From Porodaedalea pini (Eukaryota > Basidiomycota > Agaricomycetes > Hymenochaetales > Hymenochaetaceae), in assembly GCA_002794775.1 (NCBI GenBank), contig NBAY01000001.1, positions 1,364,001 to 1,428,000 on the forward strand: a DNA stretch of 64,000 nt, written 5' to 3'. Of this stretch, positions 44,747 to 54,906 are shown piece after piece (position 1 is the first letter of the stretch; the number at the start of each line of letters is the position of its first letter). The notes beneath the pieces are model-generated. The model had not been told where the DNA came from, did not search any database, and saw only the letters and a program-made list of their open reading frames with translations. The translations under genes and the position numbers were made by a program.

Positions 44747-45601
44747 TTACAGCCATTTTCATAAGTCCTGCGACACGTGCATGTCACGTGATATGAGCCG
44801 CGGCTGAGCCAACATGTCAAAAAATTAGAATAAATGTCTATTTTCTCTGTAAATTCTGTGCAGTACCTGCCCATTAAGTACTCAAAAAAAAGGCATGGTT
44901 CTCAGGAGCAGAAATATGTAAAATAGAGAGCAATATGTTGATTATGTAGGTGGGTGGAGATCAAACAAGTGCAGCCAGTCTGTTTTCTCATACATTTCCA
45001 CCGAGATTCAAAAATTATGGCTCCCCTACATCTACCTATAAAATTCTTTCCTGTGTCTATAAATTAAGTATATGACTATACCAACATCTCCTGAAAGTTT
45101 GAAGCCAATCCATTCAGTATTCATGGTGCAGCAGCAAGATTTGTGTTCTACTCTGCAAGACCTGTTGTGAGAAAAGGAGGGTGGAAAGAGCTTGAAGTGG
45201 AACACAAACCTTGCTGCTGCACCATGAATACTGAATGGATTGGCTTCAAACTTTCAGGAGATGTTGGTATAGTCATATACTTAATTTACAGACACAGGAA
45301 AGAATTTTACAGGTAGATGTAGGGGAGCCATAATTTTTGAATCTCGGTGGAAATGTATGAGAAAACAGACTGGCTGCACTTGTTTGATCTCCACCCACCT
45401 ACATAATCAACATATTGCTCTCTATTTTACATATTTCTGCTCCTGAGAACCATGCCTTTTTTTTGAGTACTTAATGGGCAGGTACTGCACAGAATTTACA
45501 GAGAAAATAGACATTTATTCTAATTTTTCGACATGTTGGCTCAGCCGCGGCTCATATCACGTGACATGCACGTGTCGCAGGACTTATGAAAATGGCTGTA
45601 A
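44747..45601. mobile_element. Foldback element, 402-bp near-perfect inverted repeats
   Basis: Arms 44747-45148 and 45200-45601 are equal in length and almost perfectly complementary around a 51-bp spacer. Ends read TTACAGCC and GGCTGTAA, so TA dinucleotides flank CAGCC...GGCTG, consistent with a Tc1/mariner-type MITE. The ORFs in each arm (MGRYCTEFTEKIDIYSNF) are mirror copies and not evidence for a gene. A transcript across it would form a long hairpin. Confidence 0.85.
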
Positions 45602-46608
45602 TACAAGTCGGTTAAAAGTTGATCAATATACTTGCATCTCGCCGCTTCATGTCCTGAAGTCGTCGATTGGCCCACCTCTATATAACGCAAATCCAGGATG
45701 CTCAGACTCTCATCATCCAGTTGCTTCAGTCAGAGATCTGAATGGGCGCCCTTTGAATGTTTCGGTTACGAACTTTCACGTGGTCAAGCAGTGGTCACTG
45801 ATTAATGCAACCTATGCCATCGACACAAGTCTCGATGTCCCGGACGATCTCACCTCAATTGATGTTAACTCTACGGATGGGGCTATTGGAAACATAATCG
45901 GAAAGAGGAACCTTCTCGTTGAATGCACTGGGGGGCATGATGGCATTCGCGCAAACATCTGGCTCGTGGACGTGAACACACAGAGAAATCCGAAGCAGGA
46001 TATAGGAAGGGCAGGGATTGATATCCGTTCTATATCATGGTTCGGTGACATCACCGTAAAGCTGGTGGGTAGTATTTGACTGTCTGTTTATTTATAAAAC
46101 GTCCGACACCTGTCTTAGCATTCAACCACTGCACAAACCTATGCGCTTTCTACCTCTTTGCATTGGGGAAACACATACGTATTGCTTCCCCGGGATTTTG
46201 AAGGGCCTATTACATTGAGGATGGGATGGCGTGGTTCTCTCTCGTACTCTAAAGCAGTGGAATCACGCTTGGTGACATTTTCTAGTGTGGACGGGATTAA
46301 TAAATGCTTCATCGGAGATTTCAGAGCTGCGGGTTACTGTAAGTAAATCGTCACCTCTACTTCATTCGGCCGACTATAATGTTTTATGCTCATTTAAATA
46401 TAAATCAACAGCAAACAGAAACGAGTGGACTGGTTCGCTAGTTGACATCCAGAGTACTGCAGGGAACATTGAAGTTAGTTTCATTCGTCGACGAGTAGGA
46501 GTAATAAACTGGTTGCATCGTGTTACGCGAGGCGGAAACCACGGTACTGTATCTGAATATCGTCCGTGGAGAATGGCATGTGCTTCTAACCTCTCGGCTG
46601 CTTCTTAA
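45602..46608 (+). CDS. DUF7330-like protein A, 5' end altered by foldback element
   Basis: Three coding blocks: to 46071, about 46119-46340, and 46412-46608. They contain VTNFHVVKQWSLINATYAID, TSLDVPDDL, LVECTGGHDGIRANIWLVDV, YVLLPRDFEGPITLRMGW, AVESRLVTFSSVDGINKCFI and NEWTGSLVDIQSTAGNIEVS. This order is shared with the genes at 49484-52482 and 60575-61598. I associate the pattern with the fungal DUF7330 family of unknown function (name from memory). No in-frame ATG remains after the foldback element, and the frame stays open into its right arm, whose ATG (45474) could serve. The native N-terminus therefore appears lost or replaced. Confidence 0.6.
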
Positions 46609-46689
46609 GCTGTGGATTTGGCGGGATTCTATAGTACGGTCTTCTAATTTTGATAGGGTTGATTGTGTATCTGCTGATGAACAAGACAA

Positions 46690-49215
46690 AAGACTAATCA
46701 TTCATCTTCACGCTGGGTTTTTGCTATATAGTGATGATATTCTGCGGACTATTTACGGAATACGACGCGCAGGATCTCATAGACTTTGAGCGCCATTCAG
46801 AGAAGTGCATAACTGGGAGTTAAATGGGCGACTATTTTAAGAGAACGCCTCCTCGTTTGGACAACATGTTCCATGTCGAAACAGTGCATGTTATATCATG
46901 TCAGATAGATAATTTGTCTAAAGGGCCTTAATAAGTTTCACTCACTACGTTCACACTGATATATATACACTAGTACTTAACAAGTAAAATTTGCAAAACA
47001 TCGAATCACAAGTATATCTTCCCCGACTTCCCTTCATCTGCCTTTGCTTTCAGGCATTGGATGCAGGCCTAATCGCTTGGTGAAGAGGCCAGCGGTCCCA
47101 TTGTGCGGCATGGTCCAGCAACAAGGTGGGTCTGCCAGGCGTGCCGTCTCCCTGCGAGATAGGTCAGTAATGCACTCATATCAGCAGCAAATAAGGACAA
47201 TTAGCTTACGATCATCGTGCCGGGGAAACCAAGATCGAATGGAAGTATGCTCTCAAGATACTGAATTTGCTCGTCCGACAGCGAAATCTTGAGCGCCTCG
47301 ATGTTCGCCACGAGATGCTCGACCTTGCGTCCTCCAATGATCGGGAACACGTATGGAGTCTTCTGCATCACGTACGCAATGGCAACCGCGGTAATGTGCT
47401 CCGTACCGACCTCCTTTGCGACTTTCTCGAGTGCCGCACTCATCTTCTTCTCGTTCTCGTTGCGCCTCCACTCCGTTTGAGACATCGTGCGTCCTTTCTC
47501 ACCGGAGGCCAATCGTCTCTCCTCTTCGGCATCAGTGCGCAGGCGACCTGCGGCAAGGACGTTCCATGGAGCCAGCGCAAGACCGTTCGCACGCGCCATT
47601 GGGATGATATCGCGTTCAAAGCTGCGCTCCATGACGTTCCACGCGCCCTGGTAGATCACGAACGGCGTCTTCCCGTGGTCATTCGCGTACTGGTTCGCGG
47701 CGGAGACGATCCACGCTGGCGTGTCGGAAACGCCTAAGTAGAGAACCTTTCCTGCGGCAACGAGATGGTGCAGGTTGTCCATAACTTCCTTGATGGATGT
47801 ATTGTAGTCCCACCAATGCATGTACAGGATATCGATGTAGGAGGTGCGTAGTTTCTTCAGACTCGCCTCCACGCTGACCGTGAGTGATTTGGCGTTATTG
47901 CCTACGTAGTTAGCCTTGATAGCAATGTCAGTCGCCGCGCGCTGATAATTCGTCGAGTACTATTGGTGAATTTCTAAGTTAGAGCTGTGCGAATGAATAT
48001 CAAGTCGCTCCACTAACCTTCGTCGCGATGACAAGCTGGTCACGAATGCCACGTTTCTCCGCCCACTCGCCAATAAACATCTCGGAAGTATTGTCTTGAC
48101 TGAGGTGAATTATCAGATAGGACCGGGCCCCATGGACTCTAAATTTAGCTCACTAGGCATTAGCGGTGTCAATGAAGTTGCCACCGGCATCGTAGAATGC
48201 GTCGAGTAGCTTGAAAGATGCTTCCTTGTCCATAGCGCCCATGCCAACCTTATCCCACTGGTCACCAATGTTCATTGCGCCGAGTTGAAGTGGGGAGACG
48301 CGAACGCCCGCCAACGGCGACAGCACACGGTAGCGACCAAGTGGGGTCGGGGGAGGAGGAGGGGCTTTCCAGAGCTGAGACATTTCTGAGGGTCGACGGA
48401 GTGCGTATGGAGTGGTAGGTATCGATATTGAGATGGGGAAATGGGCTGAAGCTGAGTTGCTTTTATATTGCGAAAACTCCCCAGAACCCTGACCCTTTTG
48501 TTATTCGAGTCACTGATAGCATCGCAGCGGAGCCGATAGTCCGTGCAGTCCGACGACGCGTCAGACGTTGGAAGAGCGGCATGAACGGGACAGAGTATGA
48601 AGCGAGAGTATACATGGTAGATGTGCGAAATTCCAGGACGAGTAAGTCACCTCTGAGAACGAGTTGCCTAAATTTGAATCATGCTGACACACTCACCTTA
48701 CCAAAGTTCACACTTGCGCTTATAAACACATCAGTCATCTCGCAACTCAATTGTCACGGTACCAAGCACTTCGAGTTCCTTTGAGAAGTCAATCCGTCTT
48801 TACCTCACATTCGCCAATAGCTCGGCCCTTCCTTTCGGCACAAGCAGAGCTTAAAATTGGAGATAAGTGGTGGCGCAACAGCGCTGTTCGATAAAGAACG
48901 AGAAACGAAGTTCTCGGTACCTCCTTTTTTGCAGAAAATGTGGACGAGACATAGCCCGAATGGTAGTGACATTGAATTCTCATGGACTTCGTCATCCAGA
49001 CGCCGCATACGACATCACAAACTTTAGTCTAGCCCATTAAAGCCGGCAGCGTACAAGAGCGCAGCAAAGTGCTTGGTGAAAATCAATCTCTAAGTCGCTC
49101 GGAGGCGTACGTTTGGCTATGTATTTCAGCAGCCTAAAGTAGCATCCCTTGCGGTTTCAGACTTATGATACATGGATTCCGCAACAAGCCCTGCACATTC
49201 GGACTCCTCGTGGAA
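46690..49215 (-). repeat. Right arm of 2.5-kb inverted duplication
   Basis: Reverse-complement partner of 40808-43345, including the second aldo-keto reductase and both flanks. The shared inner-edge block encoding GFLL.SDDILRTIYGIRRAGS in both arms marks the border near 46700 and 43345. Confidence 0.85.
47050..48383 (-). CDS. Aryl-alcohol dehydrogenase-type aldo-keto reductase, copy 2
   Basis: Exons 48383-48154, 48099-48018, 47959-47210 and 47151-47050 on the minus strand have exactly the exon lengths of copy 1 (230, 82, 750 and 102 nt) and give 387 aa. Catalytic and cofactor motifs are all kept: [27 protein letters not shown] and [11 protein letters not shown]. Changes cluster in two places: [11 protein letters not shown] versus [11 protein letters not shown], and [20 protein letters not shown] versus [20 protein letters not shown]. 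Both copies therefore look functional and under constraint. The two genes face each other over a 4-kb interval, so their 3' ends converge. Confidence 0.93.
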
Positions 49216-49483
49216 GGACTGTTGAATGTTTACCTAATATACTTGTATATATGAATCAGCACTAGTCTTCCATTTCCCCCATATTGGAATGAATACAGTA
49301 ATCGCAATCTGGCAATGATGCGGAGCAAGCACAATCCTCCTTCTTATATGTACTTCTACATCTTCTTTCGCATACATGCTAGAGCAATACCGTTCAAGTC
49401 CTGGTATGCAGCGCAAGGATAATTCGACGACTGAGAAACTAAAAGCACAATTGTCCACATTCATTCTACGGAGTCTCGGCAAA

Positions 49484-49790
49484 TCACATTATAGCACATC
49501 CACCAGTATTTCTTTCTTCCTCCGCGAAAGATATATGAAGTATCCCTTCCGTCTTGACGTCAACAGTTGAGCCAGTCCAGTCATTTTTGCCTTCTGTCAG
49601 AGTAATGTACTCAGCAAGCCAGAACGAAGACCATAAATGACGGTTACCCTCACTGTACTTTGCATTTCTGAAATTTCCAATGAAACAGTTCCTCTTCCCG
49701 TTGACTGCAGAAAACATGGCAAGTCGCGACTTTACTGACTGGAGAAGGATATGGTGTCGCCAATATCCAATGCATCACGAAAACTATCCG
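49484..49790 (-). pseudogene. DUF7330-like protein B, C-terminal part
   Basis: Minus-strand blocks VKSRLAMFSAVNGKRNCFIG, NFRNAKY and, after an intron of about 60 bp, KNDWTGSTVDVKTEGILHIS plus FAEEERNTGG match the C-terminal half of the family. The matching N-terminal half lies 2.3 kb upstream at 52090-52482 on the same strand. The intervening DNA holds an HMG-box gene and a tRNA-like repeat, so the gene appears split by an insertion. Confidence 0.6.
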
Positions 49791-50184
49791 CGGCTGGTAG
49801 TGACATTTAGTTCTGACACGCATTAGGCAAGGATCAGCACTGCCTATATGTGGTTACAAGCACTGACAAGCAACCACAAGGCTTTCATTTGAATATAGCT
49901 ATCCACAAGCACTGCGACTCAATGTAATCATATAACAAGGCTCTTAACTTAATTGTAAGCTTGTACAAGTACTTTATGCACTTTATAATTAATTATATGC
50001 ACAATAAAATTATTTGGATTTGAATACATTTGCACAGAAGGGCACAACAAGTCTTAAGCAACAATATTATTATTATGAGTGCACGAGGGCAAGGCTTAGC
50101 AGTGACGGGCACCTGCTCCTCATAGACCCAAAACACAGAGTTATGCTTTACGATGAACAAGAAATGATCAGACATCAAGATGCG

Positions 50185-51379
50185 CTATGATGAGAAGCAG
50201 AAAAAACACACCTGCATCTCACCACCAGCAGTCGAGAAATTGGAGACCTGCCCTGGCATACCGTAGCTCATGGACTGCAGATGCGAGTTCAGGAACTGGA
50301 GACCGTTCATCCCACCAAATTCCCCTTGTCTTTGCTGGCCATGGCCATTCATCTGCATCTGCTGCTCACCTTTGCTGCCCTCATGTGTCGCATGCGAGCC
50401 AACCGCCGAGCTACTGTTCGAACCAGGCGCCATCTCGAGCAGCCTCTTGATCTTGATTGTAGGAGGTGCAGGCAGGTAGAGGTCAGCTGGCATCGTCGGT
50501 GGCATCGGTGCACCCGGTGCGCTCATCGAGCGGCGGTTTTGTGGAAGGACAAAGCTAAGCAGTCCGGGAACTAGGCTCTGGGTGGTCTGAGTCAGGATTC
50601 GCGTGGAAAGCAAGTGTCCGTGTCTGTGCCCATGTCCACCATGGTGCGAGTGCCAGTAGGAAGACATGCTGAGCGGGCCCGATTCGAGAGAGGCGTGTCG
50701 ATCGCAAGGCTCGCTCCTGATACAGAACCAGATGCACCGGAGAGCGAGGGCATCGAGAGGCTCAGTGGGAGCGAGAGTGTCTGACCTTGACCCTGGCCCT
50801 GTGATCCCTCCGATTCGCTCATGTCGAAGTCTGCGACATCCACCATCTCGACTTTGCGCACACTGCTGCACCCGCTGTTTGCATAGCTGTACGGACCATA
50901 GAGAGACCTGTTGGTGGAGAGCGAGTCGAGCTTGTTGAAGTCCTCCAAGTTGGCGGTCGGTGCAGATGAGGAGACGCTCATGGTGCTGGTGGTGCTGTTG
51001 GTGGAGCACAAGGAACTGTTGCAGGCACGCGCACCAGAACCGTGCACACGGCTGCTTGACTTGGTAGTATGGTACAGTCACGACGCTCCTTCTTCCCATC
51101 CTTCTCCTTCCTCACCTTCCCACCTGCCATCGACTCTGCCTTGCCCTTTTTCTCCTTGATAGTGCATGTGGGCTGATAGACGTACCAAGGATACATCTCT
51201 TCATGCTCCCTCTTGCACTGCTTCGCAAGGTCGTCCCAGTACTTGTGTTCCTCCATGGAGAGTGGGTGCCACTGCTGGGAGATCATCTTGGACAGGTCAG
51301 CCTGGCGCTGGAGAAATTTTGTGGCAAAAAGAGTGCACATGATGGTGGTGGAAGCAAGCAAGGTGTAACGACATGTCAC
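50185..51379 (-). pseudogene. HMG-box transcription-factor-like gene with frame breaks
   Basis: The minus strand starts with an HMG-box-like domain: TLFATKFLQRQADLSKMISQ, QWHPLSMEEHKYWDDLAKQC, KREHEEMYPWYVYQP, then a basic stretch KEKKGKAESMAGGKVRKEKD. This matches the MATA-type HMG box in length, but its first strand (STTIMCT) has lost the usual RPPNAF. About 51060-51080 the reading frame changes to a Ser-rich region (SEGSQGQGQGQTLSLPLSLS). Near 50590 it changes again to a C-terminal part (RRSMSAPGAPMPPTMPADLY, LPAPPTIKIKRLLEM, GHGQQRQGEFGGMNGLQFLN). The first change has no room for an intron. A pseudogene or assembly errors are both possible. HMG proteins of this class bend DNA and often control mating or development. 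Confidence 0.55.
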
Positions 51380-51457
51380 ATCTTGACGTGTTTTCTAAGT
51401 CCAGGTCTGAATGAGATCCGTATAGTTCATCTGTACTGGCCTTGCACTTATATTCAA

Positions 51458-51530
51458 GCATAAATAGTTTAGTGGTATATTGAGTTCTTTAAGCAAATTG
51501 TAAGAAAGAGGTCGTGAGTTCAAGACCCTG
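51458..51530 (+). ncRNA. tRNA-derived SINE-like sequence
   Basis: TAGTTTAGTGG (51465-51475) fits the Pol III A box, and GTTCAAGAC (51518-51526) fits the B box, at a tRNA-like distance. The T and acceptor stems do not pair, so this is not a working tRNA gene. An A-rich tail-like stretch follows to about 51600. It lies upstream of the HMG gene within the DNA that splits DUF7330-like gene B. Confidence 0.5.
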
Positions 51531-52089
51531 CAGCACTAAGAAAAAGAATAAAACCTGAGAAATTAAGAAACCTGAAATTTGAGAAACAGTTAAGAAAGGA
51601 AATCTTACAAAATAAGAAAAGAAAAGCAAAAAGCTACTTTTTCTATTTTCTTCTTGGTGTCACAAGTAATTACATGTGATTGTAGGTCTGGTAATGTCTG
51701 ACAAGAATTGTGGAGGATTACAATCTCCATAAGTCTTGTGAGCTTTGACAAGTCTTGTGGGTCTTGTAAGAAGTGCCGACCAATGAAATGGGGTACAATA
51801 TTACCCACAAGGCTTACATATAATTTACATATTTCATTTCTTACAATTAAATGTATGCAAATGTAAGATTTGTCTCATTTTCGTGATGTGTAAGGGGACC
51901 TACAAAGTCCGAGGGAAGCGCTAAGCGCACAAGTGATTTGCCGTATATCGACACTGTGTAAGGATGCGGCGTGGATGAATGCTTAAGCAATGTGTCAAAT
52001 CATTCGGCAAACATGCATACTTTAAGACCAAGGCATTTCTTACCAGCTTACCCAAATGAAGGAAAGCAAGCCGTGAGTTTTCACTTCAA

Positions 52090-52482
52090 TTACAGCTCTA
52101 CGTGGACCTTTGTGATCTTCTTCAGTCGTGTCGCCTTGACAAGCCAGATGTCCGCCGTGATACTCGCATCCTTGGCTTCAAGGGAGAGGTTCTTATCTTT
52201 ATTGAAATGATTTTCGGAATTATCATCAGGTGGAACAGCTCCTAGTATGAGATCATCGGGAACCTCGAGACTTGGATCAATGACAAAGGTGCCGGTGATC
52301 GAGGCTGAGTCCTGCCTAATAAATTGGTAATTTGAAGCAGGGACGTTAGGACGGAGCGCGGATTTCACTACTGTTGAAGTTGATGTCCCATCGGATGAAG
52401 CCTGTGTCGTCTGCAAACTGTAAGGAGGAGGGCCACCAGTAGGCTGATGTGTGTTGGCGGTGTCTGACCCCTGCACAGTCAT
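52090..52482 (-). pseudogene. DUF7330-like protein B, N-terminal part
   Basis: From ATG 52482: MTVQGSDTANTHQPTGGPPP, YSLQ, a Ser/Thr-rich spacer, NYQFIRQDSASITGTFVIDP, SLEVPDDLILG, LSLEAKDASITADIWLVKAT, then a stop after KVHVEL. The PPPYSL start, FVIDPSLEVPDD and ADIWLVK blocks align with protein C (PPPYNL, YVIDPGLQVPDE, VDVWLVG). The remainder of the fold is missing here and is found at 49484-49790. Confidence 0.6.
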
Positions 52483-52944
52483 TCTTTGCTGTGTGAGATA
52501 GATCATCATAGAGAGTCGGAGCAATAGAGGACACACTTCGTCTATCACTCTGTTATTTATAATCTTGGCGAATTCTTCACGATAGAGTACTGAGAACAAC
52601 CGATATAGGACACGACACGGTGAACTTTGCGCGTTGGCCACAGGCAGGACTGACTCACGCAGGGATAGTCTTCTTGCTGAAGCTAAAGTCGGTCGGCGTC
52701 AAACGTGATGTCTTGGTGCGAACTATGAATGAACAGCGTTATCGTTGTCATAGGGCCAACATGGCGGCCATCAACGCGTTATTGGTGTTTGTTTACGCAT
52801 CGTGTACGTGAGAAAATGATACCGATAAGGAACCCGTCTCACTTCCTTGATGTCACTCACCAACTGTATCTCTATATATCATCACTCGATGGTTTGGTCT
52901 GCAAAGCTCACGGAACTGCTGTTCAACATTAAATTTTCTCAATA

Positions 52945-54242
52945 ATGCCAGATACAAGTCTAAAGCTGAAGCGACCTCTGATATCTGTGTTCGGGGAAGG
53001 CACTGTCGTGGTAAGCGCGATGCTCTTCGGCCGGTCATAGGACCTCACTTCTCCTCATTAACAGAAAAGACCACGCAATGATGCCCAAGGGAAGCCCAAG
53101 AGCTCGGACAGCCGTACGCCAAACGCCAAAGCAATATCGTCTGGTGTCCGCTTTCTCGACAGCGACTTTCGTGTCAAGCCCGTACCGTTGCCCGCAGGCG
53201 GACAGAGACCTCAACGCGCTCAAGGACTGCCTTTGAATCAGAAGGAAGCCCTTGCTGCGTTCCAAATGACGACGACAGCAAAGACCCCGGCCCTATCGAA
53301 GCCACCTTTCCATGGTCTGCGACCGCAGCCTCTGCGGCTGCCAGACGCAGATACACCCTTTGTGGAACCTCAGAAGAAGATGGGCCCTATCAGAGCACGT
53401 GTAGCACCTCAAATCGTGCGAATGGAGATGCAGAGTAACACGACTACGCCATTGACGAGCCGCGTCCGGCCGCCAGACCTACGCGCACCTACACCGAAAC
53501 TGATCACGCCGGCCCGCAAGGTCATCCCCTTCCATGCACTACCGGTACCGATCCAGGACGAACATCACTCAGAATCCCCGACAACGCCCTTGAAACCGCT
53601 GCCGTCGTTGAAGTTCGAATTAGGAGGTCGTAGCAAGGGCAGGCTGACGGCTATGACGGCGTTGGAACCTCCGACAGTGCAGCTGCCGGAGGAGAAAGAG
53701 GTTGCGGGGGAAGCTTTGGAGTTACAACGAGGGTTGCTTGTTAGTCCGGAGAAAGGTGACCGAAAACGAGGGCGTTTCATACGGTGCGTTGTTTGGCTTG
53801 TCAGTCGTACACGTACTGTATTGACTTTTTAATTCGTAGAAACGGGCTAGCTGAACGTGCAGAGCTGCTCATGAGCCGTTCGTCTACAGCCTTTACTCTC
53901 TGGAAGAAGGAAATAGAGTCCATTGCGTTGCGTCCCGGGCGTCTTCATGCGGATCTTCGCCTATGCGTCAAAAGTATTGTCCATGTCTCGCGCAACGCGA
54001 ACGTACATTCGCGCACGGCAGGGACGCTACGCTCCGTGCTCACGGTGTGCGATATACAAGACGGCGGAGAGCACACGGTTCTCTTCTCGTTTGCGCCGGA
54101 TGTGCACGGCTCACATCTGCTAGGCTCCGGAGAATCGATTACCGAGGATGTTGAGATTCTTGTCTGGAAACCGTGGCATGAGACTGCTCATCCTCCTACA
54201 TTGTTCTGTTCCCGCTTTGTTGTGCTCCCGAGCTCATCATGA
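52945..54242 (+). CDS. Unknown protein, 395 aa, low-complexity N-terminus and folded C-terminus
   Basis: Exons 52945-53010, 53065-53783 and 53840-54242. The N-terminal 240 residues are Pro/Arg/Lys-rich and probably disordered, beginning MPDTSLKLKRPLISVFGEGT and containing a basic KRPRND. The C-terminal 130 residues look folded: RAELLMSRSSTAFTLWKKEI, ADLRLCVKSIVHV, LRSVLTVCDIQDGGEHTVLF, ITEDVEILVWKPWHE and FCSRFVVLPSSS. The alternating strands resemble an OB-fold, but that is only an impression. No signal or membrane segment. It is likely nuclear. I do not recognise the family. Confidence 0.75.
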
Positions 54243-54285
54243 TTGCTTACGCTCCCCTTTTTATATGCTGTGTACTTGCTGCTCA

Positions 54286-54660
54286 CACGGCAGGAAAATC
54301 CGGGGTTTTCCGTGAGGGAGGAGTATATCATGGAGTGTTTAGTGGGGCTCATATAATTTCGGCCGAAAAAGCTGTATATGGACAATGAAACTAATTATAG
54401 TCATAAGCGAGAGGATGGAGTGTGAAAAGATTTGGAACCTAATAACACGTGATTTTTAATTTCCATAAATAGTAGTCACATGATCTTATTGTGTCATGTG
54501 CACTTAGGTTCCAAATCTTTTCACACTCCATCCTCTCGCTTATGACTATAATTAGTTTCATTGTCCATATACAGCTTTTTCGGCCGAAATTATATGAGCC
54601 CCACTAAACACTCTGTGATATACTCCTCCCTCACGGAAAACCCCGGATTTTCCTGCCGTG
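54286..54660. mobile_element. Foldback MITE with CAC...GTG ends and TCA target duplication
   Basis: Arms of about 158 bp (54285-54442 and 54504-54661) are near-perfect inverted repeats around a 61-bp loop. The ends CACGGCAGG and CCTGCCGTG are flanked by TCA on both sides (54283-54285 and 54661-54663). CAC termini with a 3-bp duplication fit CACTA/CMC elements; PIF/Harbinger is the alternative. It lies just after the stop of the upstream gene and may supply its 3' UTR. Confidence 0.8.
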
Positions 54661-54906
54661 TCACCAAGTCTTCTCATGTATTTCTAGCTGCAATGTAATC
54701 ATTAATATAAAAGCAAATGGATAAGCGAAGCATGTTTGTACAATAACTCGTTATTATCGTCTTCTTTTTCAATGAAGGGATAATATGCAGTATATGTCTG
54801 CTATTGCCATATTGAAGGGTATTTGACGCGATGCATCACGCCCACGTGCCTCGAGCCGCTGCCCACTTCGGAGATCCCACTACATAGTACTCTGCCTCCT
54901 TCATCC

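Noticed and set aside
44638..44874. Possible gene pair sharing MGRYCTEF in both orientations
   Set aside because: The match is the two arms of the foldback element read on opposite strands, not two genes.
51458..51530. Functional tRNA gene
   Set aside because: A and B boxes are good, but T-stem and acceptor stem cannot pair, so only a tRNA-derived repeat is supported.
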